The translations under genes were made by a program, and so were the position numbers. A stretch of DNA of 64,000 nucleotides from Iris pallida (lineage: Eukaryota > Streptophyta > Magnoliopsida > Asparagales > Iridaceae), in assembly GCA_029216955.1 (NCBI GenBank), contig JANAVB010003999.1, positions 5,890,810 to 5,954,809 on the forward strand, read 5' to 3'. The notes under the pieces are model-generated. The model worked only from the letters and a program-made list of their open reading frames with translations, was not told where the DNA came from and did not search any database. Below are positions 48,450 through 60,351 of the stretch, in pieces. Each line of letters begins with the position of its first letter. Positions within the stretch are counted from its first letter, which is position 1.

Positions 48450-48660
48450 GATATTTTGTCCGCAGGCGGGCTGGTCCGCCCGTCTGCGTGGCCGAACCCT
48501 ATTAGCACCCCCCCCCCCCCCCCCCCCCCCCCATTTGGCATAGGTTCCGTGCTGGTTGACCTGCTAATGAAACGGCGCCACATGGCGGACGAGCTGGCCC
48601 GCGGCGGACAAGGTAGCAGGGCTCTTTCTAAGTATTTGTGCTATAGCAGAAGTAGATAGG
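48450..48660. other. GC-rich island with a 26-base C run
   Basis: A sudden GC-rich patch in AT-rich DNA contains a run of C at about 48507-48532 and scattered GGCGG and GCGGAC words. The 67-codon frame across it is proline-rich only because of the C run. Origin unknown. Confidence 0.55.
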
Positions 48661-49520
48661 GTCCTGCTAGAGATGACCTGTAAACTTGTACGTTGAAGAC
48701 GCAAAATCTTATAAGCTGTACTTGTCAAATTGAAAGGTCAAAATAGGAGGCAAAACAAAGAATTGAAGCCCGGTCGATATATAATCATTGAGCATCTTAA
48801 TTAGGAATTAGACAATCATAGAGCAACTACCACCTCTTTGGAAAGTTGACATTAGTCTTTTCCACAATTTGGACTCTTGCTAACCCTCTTTTTTTGGGAT
48901 TTAATTAATATGGCTAAATTCATATGAATTGGATTAATCCATTAGGGTTGGTTTGGAGATTATAGCCCTAGAAAACAATGGTCAATGGTGCTTAAGAGAG
49001 CCAGGGTTGCTTACTCAGATTATTCCCTCCTCCTATCAGTGTGGGGAAGCTTAGCAACCTACTTCTAGTGATAAAATCTGTCCTTGGTCAACATATTGAT
49101 CCCTTAAGTTGCAATCAAACTTCTCGAACAATCTTCTTATATTTCGACTTACCGTCGATTGATCTACTTTTAATATTTGGATAGATAATATTTTATAACT
49201 TAGAATTGACAAAATTCACACTTGTGCGTTTAGATGTCTACGTAAAGTACAAAAAAGGTTGTATTATAAAAATAACAAAATTAATTAATTAATAATTATT
49301 TATTAATACTATTTACTTAAAAAATTTAAATTAAGCACTAATGATCTTATGTTGCTGCCGATGAGTCCACTTTCGTCTACACCCGCAAAATAAAAATGAA
49401 AGTGTATTGACCTTGAATTGCAATCGACAAATAGGAGACACGAAGTAAAAAATAATTATTATACCATTTCTTGTCGCCACTTCACTTTATAGTTGAACCA
49501 AACAGTAGAAGTGTAAAACT
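48661..49520. other. AT-rich intergenic DNA
   Basis: No gene recognised. Confidence 0.45.
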
Positions 49521-49797
49521 TAGGGCTAATTGGAGTTTAGACACTAAATTTTATACCATCTTAGATGTTTAGCCCTGTCATGTTCAATTAGAATGTTTAG
49601 GCCCTAAATTCTTATATTTTGTTTTATATTTTCCATTATACCATCTTAGGAAAAAACTTATTGTCATACATAGAGAGGGAGAATATAATAGAGAAAAATA
49701 TATATATATATTCATGATTCAAACTTTTTAATTGGACATTTTAGACGTGAACTCTAAGTTGATATAAAATCCAGTGTCTAAACACTAATCAAGAGTC
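49521..49797. repeat. Imperfect inverted-repeat element
   Basis: AATTGGAGTTTAGACACTAA at the left pairs with the complement of the right end (AGTGTCTAAACACTAATCAA), and the neighbouring bases also pair loosely. Likely an old MITE; the target duplication was not identified. Confidence 0.6.
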
Positions 49798-50275
49798 AAC
49801 TACTTTTACATTTCACAGTCCAATTATAGGGTTGCTAAAACCAAGTAACCTGAGTCTATTCTATATGAGTTGAGACACTCTCATAGCATATGTTAGATTC
49901 AGTTAGATAGCCCACAACAACAGTTTGAAGTGTGCCACCACCATAGACAAGTCCAAATGAGAATGCAAATTTTCTTGATTCTCCAACCCCACACCCCAAT
50001 TTGCATATGCATCCATCTCAACAACAGCAGGAGTGCTCCTTTGCTGGTCCTATTCTTTTCTGAGAGAGAGATTGTGAGCAGTGAGTGAGTGAGTGAGTGG
50101 CACAGCCTATACTCCTTTTGGACAGAAGGATCCCTTGGCAATTCTGCTGTTGTATCAGAAACAAAGTGCACATCCCCATGCAGGGGAGTAAAATCCTAAT
50201 TATTATTTTTGTAAACATCAGACTGTAATTATAAACTTATGATTGTTAGTTTTGAATCTTCCCATTGTCTTTTTT
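49798..50275. other. Intergenic DNA
   Basis: No gene recognised; a short GTGA repeat lies near 50085. Confidence 0.45.
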
Positions 50276-50378
50276 TTAGTGTATTTTTTTCCGAATTGAC
50301 AAATGTCAAGAAGAATTCGAACCTGTGCCTTCCGCGCCGGAGCTTTCGTTGCTACCAGTAGACCACAACCCATGGACT
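50276..50378 (-). mobile_element. tRNA-derived SINE
   Basis: On the minus strand TGGTCTACTGGTAGCAACG (A-box-like) is followed by CAGGTTCGAATTCTTC (B box) and an A-rich tail (plus-strand T run near 50284). Target duplication not resolved. The head lies beside a TTTTC repeat at 50380-50405. Confidence 0.7.
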
Positions 50379-53055
50379 TCTTTTCTTTTCTTTTCTTTTC
50401 CTTTCTCCAGAAACAATGTCTGCAGTCAGGGTTGATTTTCTACATGTACCCTAGCCGAATAGTCGAACCCAAGATTCTCTAAGGGTTCCCCAACGCCAAT
50501 GACTTAATTGTTTTGCTCATTTTTCAAGTTATTGTAGCATTACGACCTTAGTTTAGTACATTTAGGAGAAAGGTTTTAAACGGCGGTAGGTGGGTATACA
50601 CGACGGAGAGGGTCCATCTACCGTCTATTGTCTAGTCATCGCCTAGACATTTAATTACATTTTGAACATGTTTACTATTTTATCACTATTTTTTTTTAAC
50701 ATGATATGCATATTTTAATAGTGTTTTATACATAACTAAGTTGTAGAACAAATATTTATGATATTTCAATGCTGTAAAAGTGAGTCATAGGTCCATAATG
50801 CTTACAAAATTGTTTTGCAAAATATCTAGTTAGGTATTACTTCGCATAGGCATCTGTCTACGTCGTCTCACCTCCATTTCTGTCGTCAAATCTCTGCTGG
50901 CTGTTTACTCCACTGCTACGACAAAAACGATGCAAAAAATGGTCATCAATCCATGTACATCCATATATAAAGTTTGCACAAGATTATTTAGATTTCAATT
51001 TGTATGCAAAACTTGTTAACCTCCATGCCACTACTACACCAAAACTTGGAGGACCAAGTGTTATGGATGCCCCAACAAATATCTCTATCAAACTACATAA
51101 ATGTAGTAAAAATAAGATTCCATGAACTCTAGAATTAAGCAACCAAACAATTTTGCATTCACTCCAACCCATAGTTGGCTTTCCCTTTGACCATGAGCTA
51201 CTGATATTGGGTACAGGACTGTCATCTTCTCCAGAGGACAGTATATATCCAAATAATGGCGTGACCATGACGTATATAATTCGCAGATGTAACTAATAAA
51301 TGCTCGTATAGTAACAGTACAACCATTATGAGCCCCATACGGATCCACATGTTCCTCATCTAACTGTCGGGAACCAACCCCTCTAACTGTCTCGCACTGC
51401 CGTATATGCTGACTGCTGCTGACGTCAAAAGTATACTAGCGGATCCATGAAACTTTTTTTTTCTAAGGCAAAACAATAATATTCTTAACTTTTTCTGAAA
51501 AATGTTAAAATAATATAGAAATGAGGCTCAAGAGATTCGAATTTGTAACCTTCAAATTAAAAGACAAATTATAAGGGTACTTCATTCTTTACACAGACTA
51601 GACCAGTATTGGGACTACTTCAGTTTAGAAGATTTTTTACTTATGACAGTCTATTTTTTGTTAGGGGCTGTCCACCACCCAATTCTCCCTCCCCCCAAAC
51701 CCTCTCAAACTTATTCATTTCTAATTTTCACTCTCTCTTTTCTCAAACCCTCTCAAACCTAAACTCATTTTCTCCACCACCTCCATCTTCACCAAAATCC
51801 TTTTCTTCAAACCCTCTCAAATCTAAACTTCTAAAATAGATTTAAAATTGAAAGACTTATCTCTAAAATAGATTTAAAATTAAGAGACTTATCTTTAAAA
51901 TAGATTTATAGATCTTATATATGAATGTTTATTTTGAAATGAACAAAATTGAGAGAATTCTCTCTAAAATATATTTAAAATTTTGAGTTTTTTTTAACCA
52001 AGTAGATAATTTATTTATCTCTAAAATATATTTAAAAATACTTATAAAGGTAAGGTAATGATTAAATAAAAAATATAAAATCTTCTAATTACATGACTTT
52101 TGCTTCCCGGTTATAAAAAAACAAGTTTCTTATAGGACTTTCAAAAATTTTGATAGTCCTAAAAAGTTATGACTATAAAAAAAAAAATTGACAGTGATAC
52201 CAATTGGAAGGACTGTCAAAAAATTTTAACAGTCCTAAAAATATATGTTGCTCAATGTTTTATGTAGAACTGTAAAAAAAAATTGACAGCCTTACCAATT
52301 AGAAGGACTGACAATTTTTGACTGTAGACAATTTTTTTAAGTTCATAACCTAAAAAATGTGTTCAAAACTTCGTAAATCCGTCTAGAATGAATACTAAAT
52401 CAAATTCTAGTTACTATAAGACGAAATTTGGGCATGAACATGAATTGAGAGAGTTGGAAAAGAAAATGTTCAGGGTTTTGGAAGAAGGGAAGAAGAAGAG
52501 AAGGGATTTTTTTTTGAGTTATATACTAACATTTGGGCTAGCCATGAGTAGTTTTTTTAGTGACAAACTTGTAAATTAAAAAAAAATTGGGCTAGCCCTG
52601 AGTAAGTATTAAAGTGTCTTTATAATTTTCCAATTAAAATGACACATTTAGATATCAAATGAATAATTAGACAAACATATTTCATGCAACCGAAAATTTC
52701 TCACATCGGCCCAAGGTGGATCATATGTTTTATAAAAATTTGATGCAATGCCTGCTTCTAAGGTTGCTGATCAAATTTCAATATGTGAAACTTTCAGTAG
52801 TAAAAACTATAGAAACGCAATCCTGAACTATCATCCCGTCTTGAAGATGCATGCAGGTTTCAATTCTAATGGCTAGTTTGATTCCCATTTCAAATAGGAT
52901 TATTTGCCAACGGTTCAAGTCTAATGGGCTACTTTGGTTCCCGCAGCAACAAACCAAACTGGCATCTATCCCTAACAAGAAAGTTCCAATCTATCGGTTG
53001 GAAAATCTTTCTTCAAACGCAAACTCTCATCTTTGCAACACAGCATGGACCGAAA
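50379..53055. other. Gene-free DNA with several local repeats
   Basis: A TTTTC repeat lies at 50380-50405. About 32-bp units starting TAAAATAGATTTAAAATT recur from 51831. A diverged tandem repeat of roughly 115 bp with AATTGACAG and ACCAATT words lies at about 52127-52330. TAGCGGATCCATGAAA near 51439 and its loose complement near 52375 could be the ends of an old hAT-type element; its duplication is not visible. Confidence 0.5.
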
Positions 53056-53058
53056 TAA

Positions 53059-53216
53059 GGCCTCGTTTGGTACACTGTAATGTAATCGAAATTGCAATGA
53101 ATCAAATACAAATTTTTTTTTTTCATTTGATTGCATTGTGATTACGATTACATTACAGTGAACCAAACTAGGGCATTGTGCTTACGATTACATTACAGTG
53201 AACCAAACTATGGTCT
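53059..53216. mobile_element. Tourist-like MITE with a duplicated right end
   Basis: The left end GGCCTCGTTTGGTACACTG and right end CAGTGAACCAAACTATGGTC are inverted and flanked by TAA (53056-53058 and 53217-53219). The right 35-45 bp, with GATTACATTACAGTGAACCA, occur twice in tandem. Related to 45312-45618. Confidence 0.82.
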
Positions 53217-53336
53217 AAGTAGCAGAAGTATGCTATTGACGCACACTTATCAATCCCATGGTACTATGGTTGGCCCAGTCCCCTTTGGCCCATAAAATAA
53301 AATTTATAAACTTGGGTGCAGTCTAGCTCTCAAAAG

Positions 53337-53953
53337 TAGAGCTGTCAAGACGGGCCGGCGGGGCGGGCCGGCCCGTAACCCACCATAACCCACCATTTGG
53401 CGGGGCGGGACGGGCCGACCCACCATTTGGCGGGTTGAAAAAATTCCAACCCAGCCCAACCCACCGGCGGGCCGCGGGCTAGGCGGGCCGGCCCGCTTAA
53501 TTTTTAAATTTTTTTTAATTATTGTTTAGTTTATTAAAAGGAAAAAAATTATATATATAATATTTTTCTACTCACTCTCATATGCATCAAATTACAAGTA
53601 AAATACAAGAAACATTATAATAGTTGATATTTCTTTAAAACACCTTCATTCATGTAAATAAATGACTAAATTTACTATTTTATACGTCATTACTTGCATT
53701 AAATGAGAATTTTTATCATTTATAATACATATCTCATATATGTGCTAAATAAAAAAATTAAAAATTTTATAAAAAAATAGATGGCGGGCCAACCCACTTG
53801 GCCCGCGGGCTAGCCCACCGCGGGGCGGGCTACTAGCGGGCCAGCCCACCTAGGCCCGCCTGTTTGGCGGGCTCCTAAATGCTCGGCCCAACCCACCTTT
53901 TTGGCGGGCGGGGCGGGCCGGCCCAACGGGCTTAGCCCATTTTGACAGCTCTA
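53337..53953. mobile_element. hAT-type MITE with GC-rich arms, 617 bp
   Basis: The ends TAGAGCTGTCAA and TTGACAGCTCTA are perfect 12-bp inverted repeats. The 8-bp target duplication CTCAAAAG is at 53329-53336 and 53954-53961. Both arms are packed with GGCGGGCCGGCCCG-type words, and the centre is AT-rich. Confidence 0.9.
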
Positions 53954-53961
53954 CTCAAAAG

Positions 53962-54580
53962 ACCCGAGTCCCTATAAGAGTGTAAACAAATGCAAAGTTG
54001 CAAACAACCTGATTCCTACTTTGCATAATACAGGTATCCCCCCTTAGTTGTGTTTCAAATTTCAATACATAGAAAACAGTTTCGATAGTAATTCTTTATG
54101 TAACATTATCCGAATAATATTTGGATAATACATTTCAAGTATATAACAGAAACAAATAAAAACAAATCCTTGTTTAGATGACTTACATTTGCATAAATTT
54201 GTTCAAGAACCATGTCAAAATGGTTACTGTGACAACTTTATAAACTCCAGCAGCAGCAGCAGCAGCCTCCTTTGCACCTGTAGTCATCTATTGTAAGCAC
54301 AGAGTTAGAAATATTTACGCAGTACAAATCGAACACCACAATTAAGTAAAAACTACATGTTAAAGTAAAGCCAACTCAGAAATGGCACAATGGGAATGTA
54401 ATGTGCAAAATGCAAACCTAACTGGCAACAGAAACACAATGTGAATGCTGAAGAAAGGATTGTATCCTCAATCCATAAGGTTAGAAAATTAAAGAAGGAT
54501 TCACAAACATATTAACCTTGCAAAACAACCTGGGTTTGTGAACAGGAGATTCACAAACATAAAATTATGAAACAAACCTC
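53962..54580. other. Intergenic DNA downstream of PDV1
   Basis: No gene recognised. A CAG repeat of about six units lies near 54249-54266. Confidence 0.5.
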
Positions 54581-54912
54581 AACCTCTTTGCATGTAGGGA
54601 ACTCAACAAAACTCGAAGAACCTTCCTCTTTACATGTAGGGGACTTGAGTGCAGAATCATATTTAGAATGCTTGATAGACTCGCACGAGCAGCAAGATCC
54701 TAACGTGCTAGGGAAAAACAGCATCAAAACTTTCGTGGTACATTTGTAACCTCTTTACACGTCGGGAACTCAACAAAAGTCGAAGAAGCTCTCTTTACAT
54801 GTAGGGGACTCGAGTGCAGAATCATATTTAGAATGCTTGATAGACTCGCACGTGCAGCAAGATCCTGACGTGCTAGGGAAAAACAGCATCAAAACTTTCG
54901 TGGTACATTTGT
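54581..54912. repeat. Tandem duplication of about 166 bp
   Basis: The copies 54581-54747 and 54748-54912 both contain AGTGCAGAATCATATTTAGA and AAAACAGCATCAAAACTTTC. They differ by a few substitutions and a small indel. The block lies just past the PDV1 stop codon on that gene's 3' side. Confidence 0.9.
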
Positions 54913-55014
54913 TGGAAAGCAACACCCAAGCGACACATTGGAACATTACTCCTACCTAACAACTTCGAAAAAAACATTTACAAACATTGCCTCATCAGGC
55001 CACTTATTGCTAGT

Positions 55015-57735
55015 CTAGCCCCTCGCGGAAAAGACATCAAAATGCTTCATCTGAGAGGAAACATCCAGCTGAGAGTCACTCTCGTCGGTCCTCTCCCGGT
55101 ACAGATTATGGTCCTGCAACCGTGGAGTTGTAAAAGATACTCGATGAAGCTGCAGTAGAGCAAGCATGCTGACAGCAAACAAAGCAGCATTCCCTAATAC
55201 TCCACCCACTCTCCCCCACCTCAGGGAATTCCTTGCCAATGTGAAACCAGATATTAGCATCCGGATAAAGGGACTCGGTCTCGTCTCTTGGTCACCCATA
55301 TTGCCACCAGGCTGACTTCCAGGCATCTCATAAAGAGTCTCGGGAGCAACAAAACGGCCTTCATCACGTACATCGCTAACAAATCTCAATGCCTCTTCGA
55401 TAACTTTGTACTTCTTCCCCTGGTGATCAGCTAGCCTCAATGCAAGAATAATGCGACTTTGCTTCAACTTTGCCAATGCTGCATCTCGCTCTGCACGTTG
55501 CTGTGATTGTACAGTCTGCAGATTGCCAGTTCACATCAACATAAGCTAAGTTACAGTCCACAAATATAAAAGCAGAGAATCTAGAGATATTTCTACTTCT
55601 ATCACTGACCTTAGTCTGTAAGATTTGCACAATGCATTGAGAAGAAAAGGAGAAAGGAATTTAAAGGAAGACAGAAAAAGAGTACTTATATACTTTCCTT
55701 CATTTGATTATTTTTGGAAGAAATCTTTCACAAGACACAAAATAGATCAACTTTTAATCAATTTCTCCCCCTAAAGTAACAGCACAATCAACTTTCTGAG
55801 TCTTCCACAAAAGACTTCTCGTCGAGCAACACTGAAAAAAGTAGGTGCATGGAATAGGAAGCAAAGACTTCCGCTTCGATATCCAATACAGAGGATTTCT
55901 AACACACACTTCAGCCACTTAGAAGAAGAAGACAGGATCTCCATCACTAAGAATACCAAGCAAGAATTAAATGAATCCTCATAAAATGCTACAATATTTT
56001 ATATATCAAACCGCGTGCAACACCAAAAACCTATTTCTTCAGATCTAATAATTCATTCAACTCAATTACGCAGAATCTGAAACTTTACTGCATGACCTAC
56101 TAATAATAGTTTCCAACATCAAGCTCGGGTCAAAAAGTTAACATAGAAGACAGAGGAGGTTATAACAGGCCCAATAATGCACCAAATATTTTTGCAAAGG
56201 ATTTGAATTCTTTTCGCACTTGGGAAAAGTTTGCAATAAAGGTGAACACTTGGAGGAAACTATGGGTTGTTCGGACACGTATAGCGAGTATAAGGGAGAG
56301 CTTAGAACAGTTCACAAAAGTAAACGGATAACCCCATGTTGCACGTAGTGTCATCTTGCTAGTAAACTCGTAAAGCACATCTCACAATTTTACTCTCCCA
56401 GAATCTAAGGTCATAAGTTCAGAACATCTAAGCTTAGCTACCCAATCTTCTAAGATGCACTACTTTCTCCATTTCAAATTTAACATTGCATTTCTAACAC
56501 CTACAAAGGCATACCAAAACGATCAGGATTTCTAATTTAACATTGCATTCCTAAGGCTTACAAAGGCAGACCAAAACAATTGGGATTTGTTGTTTATGTA
56601 TCTCTAATGCTTACAACCTAACCCACGCCACCGCCACACACATACGCACACAAGAAAGTTGCCCTAGTTAACCTCTACCTAAGGAATTGCAGGAAAAAAA
56701 TTCTGTCGGTCTACAAGAAGACGACAAAATACGGAATTGTACGATAAATTATGTACAAATATATATATATATATATATATATAATCCTCATGTTTCGAAG
56801 GAATTGCACACATAGAAATCCAAAAAAAAAAAAAATGATCCAAGTCATAATCCATATCGGCTTTCCGAATTGATTAATAGAGGGTCGAGCACGAGGGGTC
56901 GAAGAATTACTCACAAATTCACATTGCTCGAAATTAAATGATGTGGAAAGCAATGTGTTACTTAAAGGGCTGCCGCATGAGTCCGTTGTGGCTTTTCCCG
57001 TCCACTGTTTTTCTATAGGAACGAAGATGCTCTTGGCTCGGCGTAGTTTATTCCATTCCAACTAAGAACCTCCTAATTTAAATTGGGTTGATAAATAAAA
57101 TAGTACATGACCAAGCTCGAGTTATAAAGCATTTTATTTGTTCACTTACTAGGTGGGAGGTGGAATCTAGGTTTATTAACAAATAGTCAGCTAGAGCAAC
57201 TTTGTAAATACATCCTAAATATATACATCTACAGGCTAATTGGCTAAAATTCGAACAAATCGAACTAGAATATAAAGTAAATTTTGTAATTTTCCATTAG
57301 TCCTCATCAATCATTTCAAAGCTAATAGTAACATAAATGGGTTCAACTTTACTAAGAAACAAACAAGGGGATTGGATTGGGCTTTCTCACATGGAAGAAC
57401 TCGAGCTGGTCCTCGAGATTCTCGAGCGCGGTCCTGATGGCGTTGAGGCTCCTGGCCTCCGCCATGGCGGCACCGTCGTCGTCAACCCTGAACCCCTTCA
57501 CGAAGACGAACCCGCCCCGGCCGTCGTGGTCGTCGGCTCCGCCGCCGATTCCTGCACCTCCTCCTCCGTTGGCCGCCCGGCGCTTCGCCTCCGGCGAGGG
57601 TCCGGACTCTAGGGTTTTGATGGAATTGAGGAAGTGGGATCTGGAGACGGAGTGTATGGCGTCACTGAGCCTGTCGTGGAGGTCCCATATCGTCTCCAGC
57701 ATCGGCTCTATGTTGTTCATCTCGTCCCATCTCAT
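55015..57735 (-). CDS. PDV1: PDV1, plastid division protein of the outer envelope (two exons)
   Basis: PDV1 sits in the chloroplast outer membrane and recruits the dynamin-like protein ARC5/DRP5B to the division ring. Exon 1 is 57735-57391 and exon 2 is 55515-55015, joined between residues 115 and 116, giving 281 residues (Arabidopsis PDV1 has 272). The donor is CAT|GTGAGA and the acceptor CTGCAG|ACTGTA; the join keeps the frame. Residues near 10-35 (IEPMLETIWDLHDRLSDAIH) and 85-113 (EARSLNAIRTALENLEDQLE) match the conserved cytosolic part and coiled coil. Coiled coil continues to about 160. A single membrane helix is at about 217-238 (GGVLGNAALFAVSMLALLQL). The tail ends in FSARG; the terminal glycine is the residue known in Arabidopsis to matter for binding PARC6 in the intermembrane space. 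Either ATG 57735 or ATG 57720 could start. Exon 1 is very GC-rich and exon 2 is not. The gly-rich insert at about 56-66 looks lineage-specific. Confidence 0.95.
55516..57390 (-). other. PDV1 intron
   Basis: This single intron of 1,875 bp has GT-AG ends. It is AT-rich and contains a short TA microsatellite at about 56760-56782. I see no other gene inside it. Confidence 0.9.
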
Positions 57736-58060
57736 TTCAACAAAACTAGGGTTAGGTTTTGAAGAGAGAGAGAGAAACTAGGGTTAGGGTTTGAAGTTGG
57801 AGAGGGATGCTTTCTTTGAGGCGAGGTTTGGGGAGAGGAGGAGGGGGAGGCCACAGTGTGAGGAGAAATCGGGACCGTTCGATGCCCCTTTTTTGGTAGA
57901 GGGACAGGCTGCCTAAATTTGGAGCGGGGGCGGTGGTGGTGACCACGTCCTCATATTTGGGAGGGAGAGGCGGAAGGAAAGGAAGGAAAGAATATATGCT
58001 TTGTGCTTTGTGGTGTGGGTCTTTATTTTTATGATCAAACCATTATTAGCAATGACCTGT
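57736..58060 (-). promoter_or_regulatory. PDV1 5' leader and proximal promoter
   Basis: On the minus strand two telo-box-type phrases (AACCTAACCCTAG and AAACCCTAACCCTAG, about 57743-57797) bracket a CT repeat. CATATATT near 57991-57999 is a possible TATA element. Telo-boxes and CT tracts are common in leaders of growth-linked plant genes, and the CRF gene here has them too. Confidence 0.6.
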
Positions 58061-58623
58061 GTCTATGATGTTATTGGTTGTGTGTCTTGTGACTTCTAGT
58101 ATAGGAAAAACATCATATGGCCCACTAATGAATCCCAACAATACAATTTTTAGGTGGGTGGAGTAATCTCTCTGTCTTTCTTAGTAGGGCTGATGTGCCT
58201 CTAAGGTCTGGTTGACAATTACAGGGATAGCGGTATTTTTATAGTACCGGTTATTAACGGCAATAAGGAATCCGATTTTGAATGATTTTTAAGTAGCGAT
58301 TTTTAAACCAGTTTAATTCATGTTTGGTAACTCACTGACGAACGGTTCTAAAAGTTTTTTATACGAATAAAATTAAATATGAAAGGGTATTAGTAATTAT
58401 ATATATTTTTGTGAAGATATAAATAGAATAAAATAATAAAATCTTTCAAAATCAACCGATTTAGGGTGTTTATAAAGTCACCAAAAATTACATTACATCG
58501 ATTTTGGAAGGTTTTTGAGCCGACCAAAACCAGTACCTTAAAAAAAATTAACAAGCAGGAATGTTCATAAACGGTCGGTTCAAAAACACCCAATAACCGG
58601 TGAAAATATCATTACTAAGCAGA
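58061..58623. other. Intergenic DNA between PDV1 and LTR D
   Basis: No gene or clear repeat recognised. Confidence 0.45.
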
Positions 58624-59739
58624 TGTCACGACCCGCACCCGGATATACGGGTACGAATACGTGGGCCACGTCCAGCCTACGCCGCGGTATCGACGGTAGA
58701 ACGCTGTCAAGTATACTATACTAACTCCAACTTCTATGATCCACAACTATGAAATGTACTCATGTCACGTCACGAAAACTAGGGAAGATAAGACAAGAAA
58801 TAATTACAATATCACTAGAACAACTAGAATCTACAATGATCATAAGACAGGAAAAATAAAGAAGGAACAACAAGACTAACTAAAGATAACTACTAGGCAA
58901 CTCACATAGAAGAATAGTGAGATCCACCTCAGCTAGCAACATCATGAAGTCCAATACTGAGGGCACAACTACTCCTAAAATTTTATCAACATATCCAGTC
59001 AGGATGGAACGAGCACAAATCTCAAATAACAGTTCTAATTAGACGATATTGAACATGTAGCAGTAAATAGAGAGAATATACAAGAAATCATGAAATGTAC
59101 ATGTGAGTATCATGGCAAGGTAAGCTGTAAATCTAGAGCTAGAACAAGGCAAGTAAAACTGATCATGGCATGTACAAGAATCAAGAATCATATCTCTAGG
59201 TGTGTGAATACTAGCTACAACATGTGGCCGGATTGGGTCTGCACAAGGTTATGATCAGCCAATCCTACGTGGAGTGTAGGATTGGTAGCATTCAAGGTCT
59301 ACAAGAATAAACAAGGTGGATAATGACCACACATCTACACTAGTACTCCCCGTCCCCGATTGGTAGAGTGGATCCAAGCAAGACACGTTACGACACGGGA
59401 TTCTACGAGAAGGGAGCAAGTCTCCTCGAGAATCGGTGTCCATATACTGCACAAGAACTACAAGGGAGCTTGCACAAGATATACCAAGATAACGAGGAAT
59501 AACATCTCATGTCGGGATCCATGAATACCAATTCGTGTGACCAATGTGTCGAGAACAAGCATATCTACACTAAATACAAGAAACATAAACGATATCATAA
59601 AACAGAAATATTATCAGAGAATGTACTCGCCTGAGATCTGGTGGAATATGTCAACTGGTCCAAGAACAGTGCCTCGAGGACCTATAGGATGAAAATATTG
59701 TATCAATAGAAGGGTTTGGAAGTAAAATCAAGTCATACT

Positions 59740-60105
59740 AAGTCAAACTAGGTCAAGGCAAGTCAAACTAGATCAATCTAAGTCAATGCTTGACTTACAG
59801 TTGACTTTGGGTCAACTGGTCAACTCTGGTCAATTCTAGGTCAACTCCAGGTCAAACTTGACTAACGTTGACTAACAGTTGACTTTGGGTCAACTGGTCA
59901 ACTTCGGTCCAGTTCCAATCAATTTGAGGCTACGGTTGACCTTCGGTTGACTTTTGGTCAAATAGTCAACTGTGGTCAACCAGGGTCAAAACTAGTCTAA
60001 CCTAGGTCAAATGTTGACTCTACTTCGACGTTCAGTCAAAGTAGTCAACCATGGTCAAACTGGATCAAAGCTAGTCTCTATAAACATCTACAAGGTCAAC
60101 TTATG
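59740..60105. repeat. Array of GGTCAAC / TTGACT motifs (W-box cores)
   Basis: About 27 copies of RGTCAA or its complement TTGACY lie in about 370 bp, in both orientations, spaced roughly 5-20 bp apart. TTGAC(C/T) is the core bound by WRKY factors. Confidence 0.85.
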
Positions 60106-60351
60106 AATTTCAGTGATTTAAAAATTACTGAAATCGACGGGTCTCTAAAACAACCCAAAGGAGAAAATATTATTATAATAGGATGACACAAAAAAGGAAG
60201 AAATCTACAGATGTTGTCGGATGATGAAACTAACATCACCAACGTGTCCAGAATGGTCAAATCAGCTAGGATAGCCTATCCCAAAGTCCAATTTGAACAC
60301 CGGGACAAAACGGTAATTTCGGGCCAAAATGATATCCGCCGTTGGACACAC

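Noticed and set aside
57337..57781. Plus-strand frames over PDV1 exon 1
   Set aside because: They are the antisense of conserved PDV1 coding sequence; low-complexity Pro and Ala content gives no independent support.
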